From Methanothrix thermoacetophila PT (GTDB lineage Archaea; Halobacteriota; Methanosarcinia; Methanotrichales; Methanotrichaceae), in assembly GCF_000014945.1 (NCBI RefSeq), contig NC_008553.1, positions 248,001 to 312,000 on the forward strand: a DNA stretch of 64,000 nucleotides. Reading direction: 5' to 3'. Shown here piece by piece: positions 37,126-45,994 of the stretch (position 1 is the first letter of the stretch; every line of letters begins with the position of its first letter). The notes beneath the pieces are model-generated. The model was not told the DNA's origin. It did not search any database and was given only the letters and a program-made list of their open reading frames with translations. A program made the translations under genes and the position numbers.

Positions 37126-38538
37126 TCACTTCGGCGGCCAGTAGCTCTTCATCCACTCGACTATGCGCCCAGAATCCTCTGGTCCCACCAGGATCTTCAC
37201 CTTTCCGCCAAAGAGGTCCTCGAGCTCGCCGCTGAACTTCGCTGCCATCCCTGGCAGGACGATCGACGGATACTTCATCTTCGTGAAATCGAAGTCCGCC
37301 TCCTTGAACGCCTCGACGATCTTCTGTGGGTTCAGCTGTCCGCCTGCGACCGATGCCTGCACACCAATACCATCTGTGTTGATGGACATTATGTAGGCAT
37401 CAATGTTGTTCGAGGCGACATCCGACTCCACAGTGTAGTAAGTGAGGGCGAAGTTCGTCGTGACGAAGACAGGCGATTCCTCTGTCGGATTGCCGACCTT
37501 GTAGATGCCGGGCTTGACCTGGACAGGTCTCCTCGGGTCTGTGTAGATGTTGTACCTGAGGTGCATGTCAGGCATCACGCAGTGCGGCTCGATGCAGTGC
37601 TTGATCATTATCGAGGCGCCGCGTATGACGAACGTCGCTGTAAGGACAGACTCCCAGTAGGCGGCCCTCACCGGATCCTTGGTGGTGAACCATGCGTTGA
37701 TCGGCAGGGCGATCGTCGGGTAGGCGATGTCCTTCTGGCCCTCCTCGAGCGCCGCCCTTCTGAGCTTGAGAAGGTTGTGCAGCGACTCCTGGAGCTTCTT
37801 GCCGTTGGGCGCTGTTCCGAAGTCGAGAATCAGATCATGGATACCCATCTGCTCGAACGTAAGCGCCATCGACTTGAGTCCATCGAGATCGAATGGCACG
37901 CTGAGAACGACCGGCACGTTGAACTCGTGGACGAGCTTCGCGACCTCCTGCCAGTTGTCCTTGTTTGCTGCGTACACCAGTGGTCTGGTCTTGGCTGCGA
38001 CCTCAAGACCAGCGCGGAGAACCTTTGGATCGAAGGAGCAGAGTATCATCGGGTAATCTGTGGTCTCCATGACCTTCTTCACGCACGCGGCGAACTTTGC
38101 GGGATCGCCTGAGGTTGACCTGACAGCGATCATCTCCACGCGCTCCCACTTGCCTATGTAGAACTTCTTCCACGTGCTGATCTTCTTCACACGCTCGACG
38201 AGCGCTGCCTCCTCCATCGTGTCTGTGACGTCGTAGGCAAATGGCGGCTTGTTGAAGAACGTCATCTGGTGGCGGTACATGACATCCTCGCCGCCGACCT
38301 TCTGCTCCTTCTCGCCTGTTCCGACGTAGACAAGCCTGATCTCAGGAGCAACTATCGCCTTGAGGGTCTCGTACTTCTTCGCGTACTTCTTCTCCTCGGC
38401 CAGCGGTGTGCACTCCTCGACGCGCTTGGACCTGTCGATCAGAGCAGCTGCAAATGCCATGCAGGTCTGGAATCCACATTTGCCACAGTTGGTCTGAGGC
38501 AGATGCTTGTAAAGGTTTAGGGGGCTCTTTTCCTTCAT
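37126..38538 (-). CDS. cdhE: CODH/ACS complex subunit gamma (corrinoid Fe-S protein large subunit)
   Basis: The 470-residue protein carries the N-terminal 4Fe-4S motif TNCGKCGFQTCMAFAAAL and a C-terminal corrinoid-binding domain; the TIM-barrel middle binds methyl-H4SPT. With CdhD it takes the methyl group released from acetyl-CoA and passes it to tetrahydrosarcinapterin. It is the last gene of the cdh operon, five bases after cdhD. Confidence 0.96.
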   Translation of the reverse strand: MKEKSPLNLYKHLPQTNCGKCGFQTCMAFAAALIDRSKRVEECTPLAEEKKYAKKYETLKAIVAPEIRLVYVGTGEKEQKVGGEDVMYRHQMTFFNKPPFAYDVTDTMEEAALVERVKKISTWKKFYIGKWERVEMIAVRSTSGDPAKFAACVKKVMETTDYPMILCSFDPKVLRAGLEVAAKTRPLVYAANKDNWQEVAKLVHEFNVPVVLSVPFDLDGLKSMALTFEQMGIHDLILDFGTAPNGKKLQESLHNLLKLRRAALEEGQKDIAYPTIALPINAWFTTKDPVRAAYWESVLTATFVIRGASIMIKHCIEPHCVMPDMHLRYNIYTDPRRPVQVKPGIYKVGNPTEESPVFVTTNFALTYYTVESDVASNNIDAYIMSINTDGIGVQASVAGGQLNPQKIVEAFKEADFDFTKMKYPSIVLPGMAAKFSGELEDLFGGKVKILVGPEDSGRIVEWMKSYWPPK

Positions 38539-38543
38539 CGCTA

Positions 38544-39902
38544 TCAGACCTCCATCTTGACCCAGTTGGTTATATCAGGAGTCTCCGCATCTATCAGTCC
38601 CATGAGAGTCTGTGTGATCTCCTGGAGGTAGGCGACCGCAAGAGGATGCATCATCATGAATATATCCACGCCCGCCATCGCAAGCGAGAATCCGGTGATG
38701 ATCTCCCAGATCGGGCCTCTGAGCATCCTGTCGCCCCAGTCGGAGTCCTCCTTGTTGGGCGAGCGGACCATCCAGGCCTCCCTGACGCCCCATGCGTTTG
38801 TCGTGCCTGAGGACATCGGGAATGTAAGCTCCTCGTCTCCCTTAAGCGCTCCAAGCCTTATGCGCTCCATGTTGGTGTACGCGAAGTCGAGACCATAGGC
38901 GAGAGCAGCCGTTGTTGGATCCATCACTATGGACTCCCTCGGCACGCCTGCGACCTTCATGAGCTTCCTGTTGAGCTCCTTCTGGGAGTTGATCTCGAGC
39001 TGCGTCCATGCCAGGCAGACATGACCGTTGTCCACGCATGCCCTCCCTATCTTCTCCCAGTCCATGTTCAGGTTGGCGCTTGCGATCAGCGCGCGTTCGC
39101 CCTGTGCGACTTCTGCAGCAGCTTTGAGAACCTCAGGATCCTTGTCCGGATTGCCGGAGCCACCGATGCATATCGGGACATCCACAGCCTGGAGAACCTC
39201 CTCCACAGTCTTCGCTGCCTCTCTGGGAGGAGTATCCTTCAGGAGGGGATCTGTGCTTATGAGGTGTATCGTGACGAGATCGGCACCGAACTTTGTGACT
39301 GCCTTCTTCGCCCACTCGCCGGGATCGTTGATGACATCCTCGTAGTGCATCTTCACAGCCTTTGCCATGCCGATGGGCATATCGAAGACGTCCATTGTGA
39401 CCACGGGCCTGTGCGGCATTGGCGCATCATAGAAGAACGGCAGCGCCTTCTCCCCTCCTATCTTGATCGTGTGGCCTCTGCTTCCGCCATCTGCCTTAGT
39501 GGCCCCAAGCGTCACCTCCTGGATTGGATACTTCCACGTCTCATCGATTCCAACCTGGAACTTCGCCTGGACCAGGCTGGTGGCGACCTTCCACTCTGGG
39601 ACCTTGGCCGCCGCCTCAACAACCTCAGCAGGGGCTGGAGATATAGCATGCGCAACTGCAGCAGGCTGGAGCAGAGCATCTACCGGATACCCCATGCTCC
39701 TGGCGAACTTGACGAGCTGCACCGCGATCTGGGCAACCTCCTGGCCGAAGTAGTAGGCGAAGAGCGGCCCTATGCCGGCAGCCCCGGTATCTATCTCGAT
39801 CTCTATATCGCCCTCGATGGATACACCCTCAAGGGCCTCCACGCCGTATTGCGCCAAAGTCTTGTTCAGATCTGATAACTTGATCTTCTTCTCCTCTGCC
39901 AT
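38544..39902 (-). CDS. cdhD: CODH/ACS complex subunit delta (corrinoid Fe-S protein small subunit)
   Basis: The 452-residue TIM-barrel protein pairs with CdhE in methyl transfer. It begins [20 protein letters not shown] and has the family segments [27 protein letters not shown] and [17 protein letters not shown] 39902 is the family start; a GTG three codons upstream is ignored. It lies 12 bases after cooC and five before cdhE, tightly in the operon. Confidence 0.96.
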   Translation of the reverse strand: MAEEKKIKLSDLNKTLAQYGVEALEGVSIEGDIEIEIDTGAAGIGPLFAYYFGQEVAQIAVQLVKFARSMGYPVDALLQPAAVAHAISPAPAEVVEAAAKVPEWKVATSLVQAKFQVGIDETWKYPIQEVTLGATKADGGSRGHTIKIGGEKALPFFYDAPMPHRPVVTMDVFDMPIGMAKAVKMHYEDVINDPGEWAKKAVTKFGADLVTIHLISTDPLLKDTPPREAAKTVEEVLQAVDVPICIGGSGNPDKDPEVLKAAAEVAQGERALIASANLNMDWEKIGRACVDNGHVCLAWTQLEINSQKELNRKLMKVAGVPRESIVMDPTTAALAYGLDFAYTNMERIRLGALKGDEELTFPMSSGTTNAWGVREAWMVRSPNKEDSDWGDRMLRGPIWEIITGFSLAMAGVDIFMMMHPLAVAYLQEITQTLMGLIDAETPDITNWVKMEV

Positions 39903-39914
39903 ATAAATCACCCT

Positions 39915-40676
39915 TCAAATACCCAGAGCCTTGACGACATGCTCCTCGATCTCCTTCACAGAAGGCGCATCGTCAGGCAGGTTTATCAATGGGTCTCCCA
40001 CTAGATCGAAGTTGGCTAACCTCTCATCGTAGGGGATTGTTCCGATAACATTGAGGCTGACGGACCTGGCGTTCTCGATGATCTTCTCTTTATTGTTTTC
40101 AGTCACTTTGTTGGCGATGACGTAGAGGTTGTTGTACTTCAGGCCGAGCTCCGAGGCCAGCTCCCTTATCCTCTCTCCCGTGGTAAGACCACGCCTGGAG
40201 GAGTCTGTGACCACGATCAACGAGTCCAGGTCAGGGATAACCTTTCTGCTGAAGTGCTCCAGACCCGCAGCGGTATCTATGATTGTGATGTCATACTGAT
40301 CTATCAGCCTGTCCATTATGCCCCTGAGAAGATTGTTGACAAAACAGTAACATCCTGATCCCTCGGGTTTGCCCATGACCAGAAGATCGTAGCCGTTCTC
40401 CTCCACGAGTATCTCGAAGATCTTCGCCTCGAAGAGCCTCTCTTTGTCAGTCTCCGGCGGTGTGGTGTATCTGGCCTCCTGCATGAACTCCCGCATATCG
40501 CCAACGGTCTTTGTCACCTCCACGCCAAGAGCATCGGCGAGGTTTGAATCCGGATCGGCATCGATCACCAGAACGCGGTATTTCCTGCCGCTCTTGATCA
40601 GATATCTGACGAGAAGAGCGGCGACTGCAGTCTTGCCAGTGCCACCCTTTCCTGTTATCGCTATTACTCTCCCCAA
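39915..40676 (-). CDS. cooC: CooC-type nickel-insertion ATPase for CODH/ACS
   Basis: The 253-residue MinD/ParA-like ATPase has the deviant P-loop ITGKGGTGKTAVAALL, the DADPDSNLADALGV segment and DTAAGLEHFSRKV. Methanogen cdh operons usually carry such a gene between cdhC and cdhD; it is thought to load nickel into the C- or A-cluster using ATP. A Cys pair for metal binding is visible as GSGCYCFV. It follows the second small Ala/Pro protein by 13 bases. Confidence 0.93.
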   Translation of the reverse strand: MGRVIAITGKGGTGKTAVAALLVRYLIKSGRKYRVLVIDADPDSNLADALGVEVTKTVGDMREFMQEARYTTPPETDKERLFEAKIFEILVEENGYDLLVMGKPEGSGCYCFVNNLLRGIMDRLIDQYDITIIDTAAGLEHFSRKVIPDLDSLIVVTDSSRRGLTTGERIRELASELGLKYNNLYVIANKVTENNKEKIIENARSVSLNVIGTIPYDERLANFDLVGDPLINLPDDAPSVKEIEEHVVKALGI

Positions 40677-40689
40677 GATCTAGCCTTCC

Positions 40690-40878
40690 TTACTTCTTCT
40701 GCTTGATGACTACTTCCTGAATGTGTACAGTCGCACCTCTGAGCTCCAGGACGATTCCCTGAGAACCAGCAGCGGGCGCAAACATCGGTGCAGCAGGTGC
40801 CGCCGCAGATGCGGGAGCAGCAGCGGGCGCAGCCGCAGGTGCAGCAGCTTCCTTCTTCTTGAGCACTAACTTGGCCAT
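40690..40878 (-). CDS. small Ala/Pro-hinge protein in the cdh operon (paralogue 2)
   Basis: The 62-residue protein begins MAKLVLKKK, continues with an Ala/Pro-rich flexible stretch of about 25 residues and Met/Gly, and ends with two beta-strand-like runs (GIVLELRGATVHIQEVVIK). GGGAGG lies nine bases before ATG 40878. It shares its start and layout with the gene at 40935. The end resembles, from memory, the tail of CdhC in other methanogens. It is co-transcribed with cdhC and cooC and probably binds the complex. Confidence 0.75.
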   Translation of the reverse strand: MAKLVLKKKEAAAPAAAPAAAPASAAAPAAPMFAPAAGSQGIVLELRGATVHIQEVVIKQKK

Positions 40879-40934
40879 ATACCAAAACCTCCCTCTCAAT
40901 CTCCCTCAGCAAAAATATAGAGGAGACAGGTGTT

Positions 40935-41120
40935 CTACTTCGCCAGAACCACCTTGTCTATGGTTATCTTCGCGTCCTTCAGCACCAGCTTTATGCCAGC
41001 ACCGCCGGCCGCGGGCATGGCGAATGCCGGAGCTCCAGCAGGTGCGGCAGCCGCGGGGGCTGCAGCAGGAGCGGCCGCTGGTGCAGCCGCCGCCTTCTTC
41101 TTCAATACCAGCTTGGCCAT
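40935..41120 (-). CDS. small Ala/Pro-hinge protein in the cdh operon (paralogue 1)
   Basis: The 61-residue protein shares MAKLVLKKK with its neighbour, then an Ala/Pro hinge of about 30 residues, then GIKLVLKDAKITIDKVVLAK. GGAGG eight bases before ATG 41120 marks a true start 16 bases after the cdhC stop. The N-terminal strand and C-terminal strand pair (KLVLKxA) look like one repeated beta unit joined by a swinging linker, as in proteins that carry or dock mobile domains. The role is unknown. Confidence 0.78.
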   Translation of the reverse strand: MAKLVLKKKAAAAPAAAPAAAPAAAAPAGAPAFAMPAAGGAGIKLVLKDAKITIDKVVLAK

Positions 41121-41136
41121 TTCAAAACCCTCCAAT

Positions 41137-42546
41137 TCACTCTAGCACGCCATCGGCCTGGAGTGCCTCGACAACCTGCATGAACTGCCCCTCACTCATG
41201 AGAAGCTCGTTCTTCACGTTGTCTGTATCGATCTCTCCTTCATACTTCTCGATGAAGGCGATGACCTGCTCCTTGAGCTCGTCTGTGATCTCCTCGAACT
41301 TCCATCCCTCGGTTATCTTCTTGTTGTCAACAGGCCTCACAACACCTGTGACGACAGGATGATCGACCTTGAGCAGGAACCTCTTCAGGGACTCGAGATC
41401 TGTGGCATCGTCCTCTGTGGCGATCTTGTCGTACATCTCCGCGGGTATTCCTTCCTTCACCCTCTCCTTGAGCCTCTTGGACATCCAGACGATCCTGCGC
41501 CAGCCGCCGTCTGCCTGGAGGAACTTCGGGGAGAAGTAATACAGCACACCCATTCCGAGGAAGCCAACGACCTGCTTGCCACCGCCTGTCTGTCCGGCCA
41601 TGGTCGAGAACGGCAGGCCGTTCGGAGCATTGCCCTTGTATTCGCGATCACAGATCCCTATTCCGTCGACCTCAGGCATGTAGAAACCGATCGTCTCGAA
41701 GCAGCCGCAGGATGTGTGTGGCGCATCGAAGAAGGTGTACAGCTTCATCACCGTGTACTCGCCGCCGGATCTCTTCGCAGCCATCTGGTTGATGCTCTCG
41801 TACTCGCCAGTGATCGGATCCTTCAGTCCCTCCTTCGGTATCGGGAACTGCGGGCCCTCCGGGTCGACCTTAGCCGCAGCACGGCCATCGAACCATGTGA
41901 TAGCGCCGCAGAGCGAAGGCCTGTCGGGCGTCACGACGCATGCGCTTGTGGGGGCGAACGCCTGGCAGAGTGTGCATCCGTAGAAGACATCCACATCCTC
42001 GTCATGCAGACCCTTCGCCCTCTCGTCTCTCGCCCTGTAGACCTGCATCGCCTTCTCCAGCTCTTCCTTGACCTTCGCCGGATCCGTGACGATTGTAACC
42101 TCCATCTTCTCGATGAAGGGCATCTCGGCCTTGTAGAGGTTGATGACAGGCTTGAATATCTGCTCCCAGGATGTAACGCCCTTCTTCTGCAGGCTCTTGC
42201 CTAGCCTCATCCAGATATCATACCTCTGGTTAAGGTGCATGAGGCCGCTGATGTAGGAGAGCAGAGCATGGTTGCGCCTCTCTATGATCGACTCCAGGTC
42301 CTTCTCGATCTTCTCGCCTGCGACCTTGAAGATCATGCCGAAGGGGATTGTTGAGCCCTCCTTGACATCCTTCAGGTCAGGCCCGATGATCGTGACCTTC
42401 CCGTCCTCTACCTCGTCCATTGAGGCGGCCAGTGTCAGCTCGAATCCGTCTGCCTTCGGTCCACCCATCTCTACCCACAGGTCGTCCTTCCTTATGCGCT
42501 CCCCTTCGTACATCGGGGATATGTCCAGTTGGATCTCTTCAGCCAT
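41137..42546 (-). CDS. cdhC: CODH/ACS complex subunit beta (acetyl-CoA synthase)
   Basis: The 469-residue subunit holds the Ni-Ni-4Fe4S A-cluster that splits and makes the C-C and C-S bonds of acetyl-CoA. A-cluster Cys are in FYGCTLCQAFAPTSACVV and HTSCGCFETI. The C-terminus is helical (SEGQFMQVVEALQADGVLE). AGGAGAGGTG precedes ATG 42546. Two small Ala/Pro-hinge genes follow at once. Confidence 0.97.
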   Translation of the reverse strand: MAEEIQLDISPMYEGERIRKDDLWVEMGGPKADGFELTLAASMDEVEDGKVTIIGPDLKDVKEGSTIPFGMIFKVAGEKIEKDLESIIERRNHALLSYISGLMHLNQRYDIWMRLGKSLQKKGVTSWEQIFKPVINLYKAEMPFIEKMEVTIVTDPAKVKEELEKAMQVYRARDERAKGLHDEDVDVFYGCTLCQAFAPTSACVVTPDRPSLCGAITWFDGRAAAKVDPEGPQFPIPKEGLKDPITGEYESINQMAAKRSGGEYTVMKLYTFFDAPHTSCGCFETIGFYMPEVDGIGICDREYKGNAPNGLPFSTMAGQTGGGKQVVGFLGMGVLYYFSPKFLQADGGWRRIVWMSKRLKERVKEGIPAEMYDKIATEDDATDLESLKRFLLKVDHPVVTGVVRPVDNKKITEGWKFEEITDELKEQVIAFIEKYEGEIDTDNVKNELLMSEGQFMQVVEALQADGVLE

Positions 42547-42565
42547 TTCTACACCTCTCCTAATA

Positions 42566-42581
42566 CCAAAATAAATTTTGG
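42566..42581 (-). promoter_or_regulatory. hairpin in the cdhB-cdhC junction
   Basis: CCAAAA-TAAA-TTTTGG is a perfect six-base stem in the 50-base gap between the cdhB stop and the cdhC ribosome site. It may tune the relative mRNA levels of the two halves of the operon by processing or pausing. Confidence 0.45.
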
Positions 42582-42596
42582 AATTATTATCTCACA

Positions 42597-43145
42597 TCAC
42601 TTCTTCAGTATTGCAATCAGCTCATCGATCGCCTCGTGGTATCCTGCAGAGTCGAACGCCAGGTTCCCGAATGTCATATCAGCGTTGACATGGTAGTACC
42701 TGTCGATGGAGACGCGCTTGATATCCCTGTTGAAGTGCTTCAGCGCAGAGAACATGGCGTTTGCGAACTTGTAGAAGATACCCATGAAGATGACCACATC
42801 GTAGTGGCCCTGCCCATCCAGACCCTTCCAGTCCTTGAATCGCAGGTAGTTGGTCAGCGGATGCAGCCCGATCTGATAGACGTTCGTCGTGTACCCTCTC
42901 TCGATGAAGCCCTTGATCGTGTGAGCTGTCGCAGCGATCGTCATGTTCTTAGCCTTGGCGATCTCTATCGCCTTATCGAACATGACCGGGTCGTCGAAGA
43001 GCTCTGCTCCCACGACCAGCAGCGGCCTCTTTGCCTTCTTTATGATGGCGCCTATGACCTTCACAGGATAGGCCTTTGCCATCTCAGGCCCGGGGATCTG
43101 GGCCATCTCAAAAGGTATGGGGTTTTTGGTTGTGTCGACTGCCAT
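42597..43145 (-). CDS. cdhB: CODH/ACS complex subunit epsilon
   Basis: The 182-residue Rossmann-like protein binds CdhA in the alpha2-epsilon2 CODH core and may bind FAD. It has KRPLLVVGAELFDDPVMFDKAI and VVIFMGIFYKFANAMFSALKHF. ATG 43145 has GTGAGG upstream; a longer frame from 43154 overlaps cdhA. It is five bases after cdhA. Confidence 0.95.
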   Translation of the reverse strand: MAVDTTKNPIPFEMAQIPGPEMAKAYPVKVIGAIIKKAKRPLLVVGAELFDDPVMFDKAIEIAKAKNMTIAATAHTIKGFIERGYTTNVYQIGLHPLTNYLRFKDWKGLDGQGHYDVVIFMGIFYKFANAMFSALKHFNRDIKRVSIDRYYHVNADMTFGNLAFDSAGYHEAIDELIAILKK

Positions 43146-43150
43146 TTCCC

Positions 43151-45568
43151 TCACTTCCTGACCCTGATCTTCCTCTCGATGTTGGTCGGATCGAAGCTCA
43201 CATCTGCCGGCCTGATCGGACCCTCGACGATCTTCTTCGCCTTCCAGTCGATCTTCCAGCCGTACTTCTCCTCGAGCTCCTTCATCATCTGGTCCTTCCA
43301 GGCGAGCGGAAGCTCAGATGCATGCCTCACATAGACAGGCCAGTCATCCGGCAGCTTGCCGAAGTACTTCATGGATATATCGCAGTAGTGGGTCAGCTTG
43401 ATCATACGGCCAATCGAGTTATCACTGGGTCTGAAGCATAGCTTGGCCATCATCAGCATGGCCTCCTCCTTTGTTTCCGCAACGTACAGCATGTGCTCAG
43501 GAGCAGGCTCGATCCTCACCTTGGAGCCATCTCTTGCATCTATAACCATCCAGTCCTCTGGCAGATCGGCCCTTCCCAGGAACGCCCTGCGGTATATCAC
43601 AGAATGTGGCTGCACCACAACAGGTACACCAATCCTGTTAACACCAGTCGCAATTGAGGCTGCCTTCTGCGAGTATGCGCCCCAGGCTATGCCGCACGCT
43701 CCGACCTTGGAGAGTATGTAATCTGCAATATCATCGTAGTTTGCACGATGGTTCCTGTGAGCGAATATCGTGGCGACCTTTATCGCAGCTCCATGTATGT
43801 GGGCATTTGCAACACATGATCCGACGTTACATATATTTCTGCCATCGAATGCACCTGGATACTGCTCCCAGATCGTCTTGCCCTCTGCATCAGTGTAGAG
43901 GGACATATCCATCGCCATGCAGCCCGTTGTGACAACAATATACCCTCTATCGACGAACTCCTTGGCGATGTCATAGCACTCCTTGGTGCCGTTTGGATAG
44001 TTGCTGCATCCGACAAGCGCTATCACGCCGGGGATTGTGCCGAGAACTATGGGCGCGCCGACCGCCCTGATCTCTGTATCCCTGATCGGCCCTCTGCCAG
44101 CCCTCATCTTGAACTTCTGGTTCCTGATGTACTCCCTGTTGGCATACTCATACATCTTAAGTATCGGGATGTTCTGCCTGCAGACCTGCTCGCATCTGCC
44201 ACATCCAACGCAAACCTCATATGTCGAGGAGAACGGCTCCAGGTTGCCCTTCGCGGCTTCTTCCATGAGATTGCTTATCCTGATGTGCGGCGGGCAGACG
44301 AATGCGCACTCATTGCACTTGGTACAGCTCGAGACCAGCTTCTTGAACTCATCCTCTGTGAGGACGATCCTGTTCCTGATATCTGCGCGCTTCGGCTTTA
44401 CTGCAATGGCGGTCTTGACGCCCACCTCTCCAGCCTTCACCGGATCCAGTATGACAACACCTGGCACCCGGAAGTTAACCAGATCATCCACAATCTCATC
44501 GACCGGGTCATTTGTCCTATCCTTGAGACCATATAAGATTTTGTCATTGGTGGCGATCAGTGGTATCTTGCGCTCCTCGCAGTCCTTCAGGGCATCGCAC
44601 CATACGCACTGCTCATCAACCATCACTGTGTCCATGATCCCTGCCCTGACCATCTTCCTCCACCAGCCGACTGCGCCTGCGACCTTCGCCTTGGTTCCGA
44701 TCATGTCAGGAACCTTCTTCTCACCCATGCCCTCGCCGATCCTGGTGAGATCGATGGCCGTGCAGCATACGCCACCTATATCGACTTTGTCCCAAAGGTT
44801 GTTCGTCTCAGTGTAGAACATAGCCTCGGCGCCGGCTGCGAGGTTGTGGCCATATGCGATAAGAACGGCCTTGTTCTGGTCCAGCGTACCCATGCCGATC
44901 TCGACTAGCGGAGCGTTCGGATCGCCGCGTGGCATGTTGTAGGCCACGATCTGCAGCATATCGCAGATCTCCTTGCCGAGCGAATCTATCATGCCCGCAT
45001 GAAGGGCCTTGGACTCGAAATCGACATAGCTGCCCTCCTGACCTGTATGCGTTGCCGCCAGAAGCTGCGTGATCTGCTCCTCGCAGTACTCAAGAGCCTT
45101 GCCGAAGTCCTTCAGCGATTTCGGCCTGATGCCGATTATGGTCTCAGTCAGGGGTGCTGTCACAAGTATATCTGTGCCCATATCGAACTTCATATCTCCG
45201 AACTTGTCGAGAGTCCAGTGGTACAGATGACGCCCATGGGCTGTGTGAGCGCATGTGCCCATCAGGCATGCGACAAGAACGATCTTTCCGCACGTCCCTG
45301 CCATATCTATGCCGCATGCTCCGCGCTTGTTGCCGGTGAGATCACATGGACCAAATGTACAGAGTGTACAGGTATCGTCTGCAGGCGCGTAGAATATTCT
45401 GTAACGATTCAAAATCTTGAAGTCCCAGTCGCGCAGGGTTGCGATCTGCGGCTTCGGGAACGGACCCATCGGCTGGTCCCATTCCTCCTCCTCCTTAACG
45501 ACAGCCCCTATGTTGATCTGGACATTCTTCATGTCCTCAACTGTAAAGCTGCCCTCGAGCTTTGCCAT
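43151..45568 (-). CDS. cdhA: CODH/ACS complex subunit alpha (carbon monoxide dehydrogenase)
   Basis: The 805-residue catalytic subunit oxidises CO to CO2 at the Ni-Fe-S C-cluster and passes electrons to ferredoxin. N-terminal cluster Cys are in DDTCTLCTFGPCDLTGNKRGAC; a two-cluster ferredoxin insert has CTKCNECAFVCPP and CVGCGRCEQVC. Later Cys/His include GCSNYPNGTKECYD and NVGSCVANAHIHG. It is the first gene of the operon. AAGGAGG is 11 bases before ATG 45568. Confidence 0.97.
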   Translation of the reverse strand: MAKLEGSFTVEDMKNVQINIGAVVKEEEEWDQPMGPFPKPQIATLRDWDFKILNRYRIFYAPADDTCTLCTFGPCDLTGNKRGACGIDMAGTCGKIVLVACLMGTCAHTAHGRHLYHWTLDKFGDMKFDMGTDILVTAPLTETIIGIRPKSLKDFGKALEYCEEQITQLLAATHTGQEGSYVDFESKALHAGMIDSLGKEICDMLQIVAYNMPRGDPNAPLVEIGMGTLDQNKAVLIAYGHNLAAGAEAMFYTETNNLWDKVDIGGVCCTAIDLTRIGEGMGEKKVPDMIGTKAKVAGAVGWWRKMVRAGIMDTVMVDEQCVWCDALKDCEERKIPLIATNDKILYGLKDRTNDPVDEIVDDLVNFRVPGVVILDPVKAGEVGVKTAIAVKPKRADIRNRIVLTEDEFKKLVSSCTKCNECAFVCPPHIRISNLMEEAAKGNLEPFSSTYEVCVGCGRCEQVCRQNIPILKMYEYANREYIRNQKFKMRAGRGPIRDTEIRAVGAPIVLGTIPGVIALVGCSNYPNGTKECYDIAKEFVDRGYIVVTTGCMAMDMSLYTDAEGKTIWEQYPGAFDGRNICNVGSCVANAHIHGAAIKVATIFAHRNHRANYDDIADYILSKVGACGIAWGAYSQKAASIATGVNRIGVPVVVQPHSVIYRRAFLGRADLPEDWMVIDARDGSKVRIEPAPEHMLYVAETKEEAMLMMAKLCFRPSDNSIGRMIKLTHYCDISMKYFGKLPDDWPVYVRHASELPLAWKDQMMKELEEKYGWKIDWKAKKIVEGPIRPADVSFDPTNIERKIRVRK

Positions 45569-45579
45569 TGGGTTCTTGG

Positions 45580-45656
45580 CCTCCTTTCCTGTATATGCAG
45601 CTCACCCTTTGCGCGAAGTACATAAAACCCTTTCGGCGGGCTGTTGTTTTATAAAA
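45580..45656 (-). promoter_or_regulatory. promoter and leader of the cdh operon
   Basis: TTTTATAAAA at 45647-45656 is a strong TATA box on the minus strand; transcription should begin near 45624, giving a leader of about 55 bases with AAGGAGG at its end. Upstream lies about 120 bases of very AT-rich DNA, which fits a highly used promoter. The leader is long for an archaeal gene and could hold control elements. Confidence 0.7.
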
Positions 45657-45994
45657 TTGATAACACTGTTTAATATATTTTAAATATTATTTGATAATAA
45701 AAATGGTAATAAACAGTGCATTAAATATGATTATGATATGGATATACAGATAAAGCATTCAAATTTCTTGATTTAGATCCAATTCACATGTTCATATACG
45801 AGTGGCTCACACCATCACTTTTCGTAGAAGATACCTGTAAGGAGATGCTGCATAACATCCACGACTCTCTCTGTGGATATGAGGTATACAGTGATACATA
45901 TCAGTATCGCGAGTTGAGCCGCTCCTCAGGGCGTGCGCCGAAGTTCATTGACGCATCCGCCAGGTTAAAATCCGTGGGATCAGACGGACTCTGG

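Noticed and set aside
40685-41145. Plus-strand Ala- or Ser-rich frames opposite the two small cdh proteins
   Set aside because: They lack ribosome sites and reflect the GC-rich Ala/Pro codons of the real genes on the other strand.
45788-45994. A 69-residue N-terminal extension of CobD
   Set aside because: It has no similarity to CobD starts, and the family start lies at ATG 45995; it is probably leader DNA.
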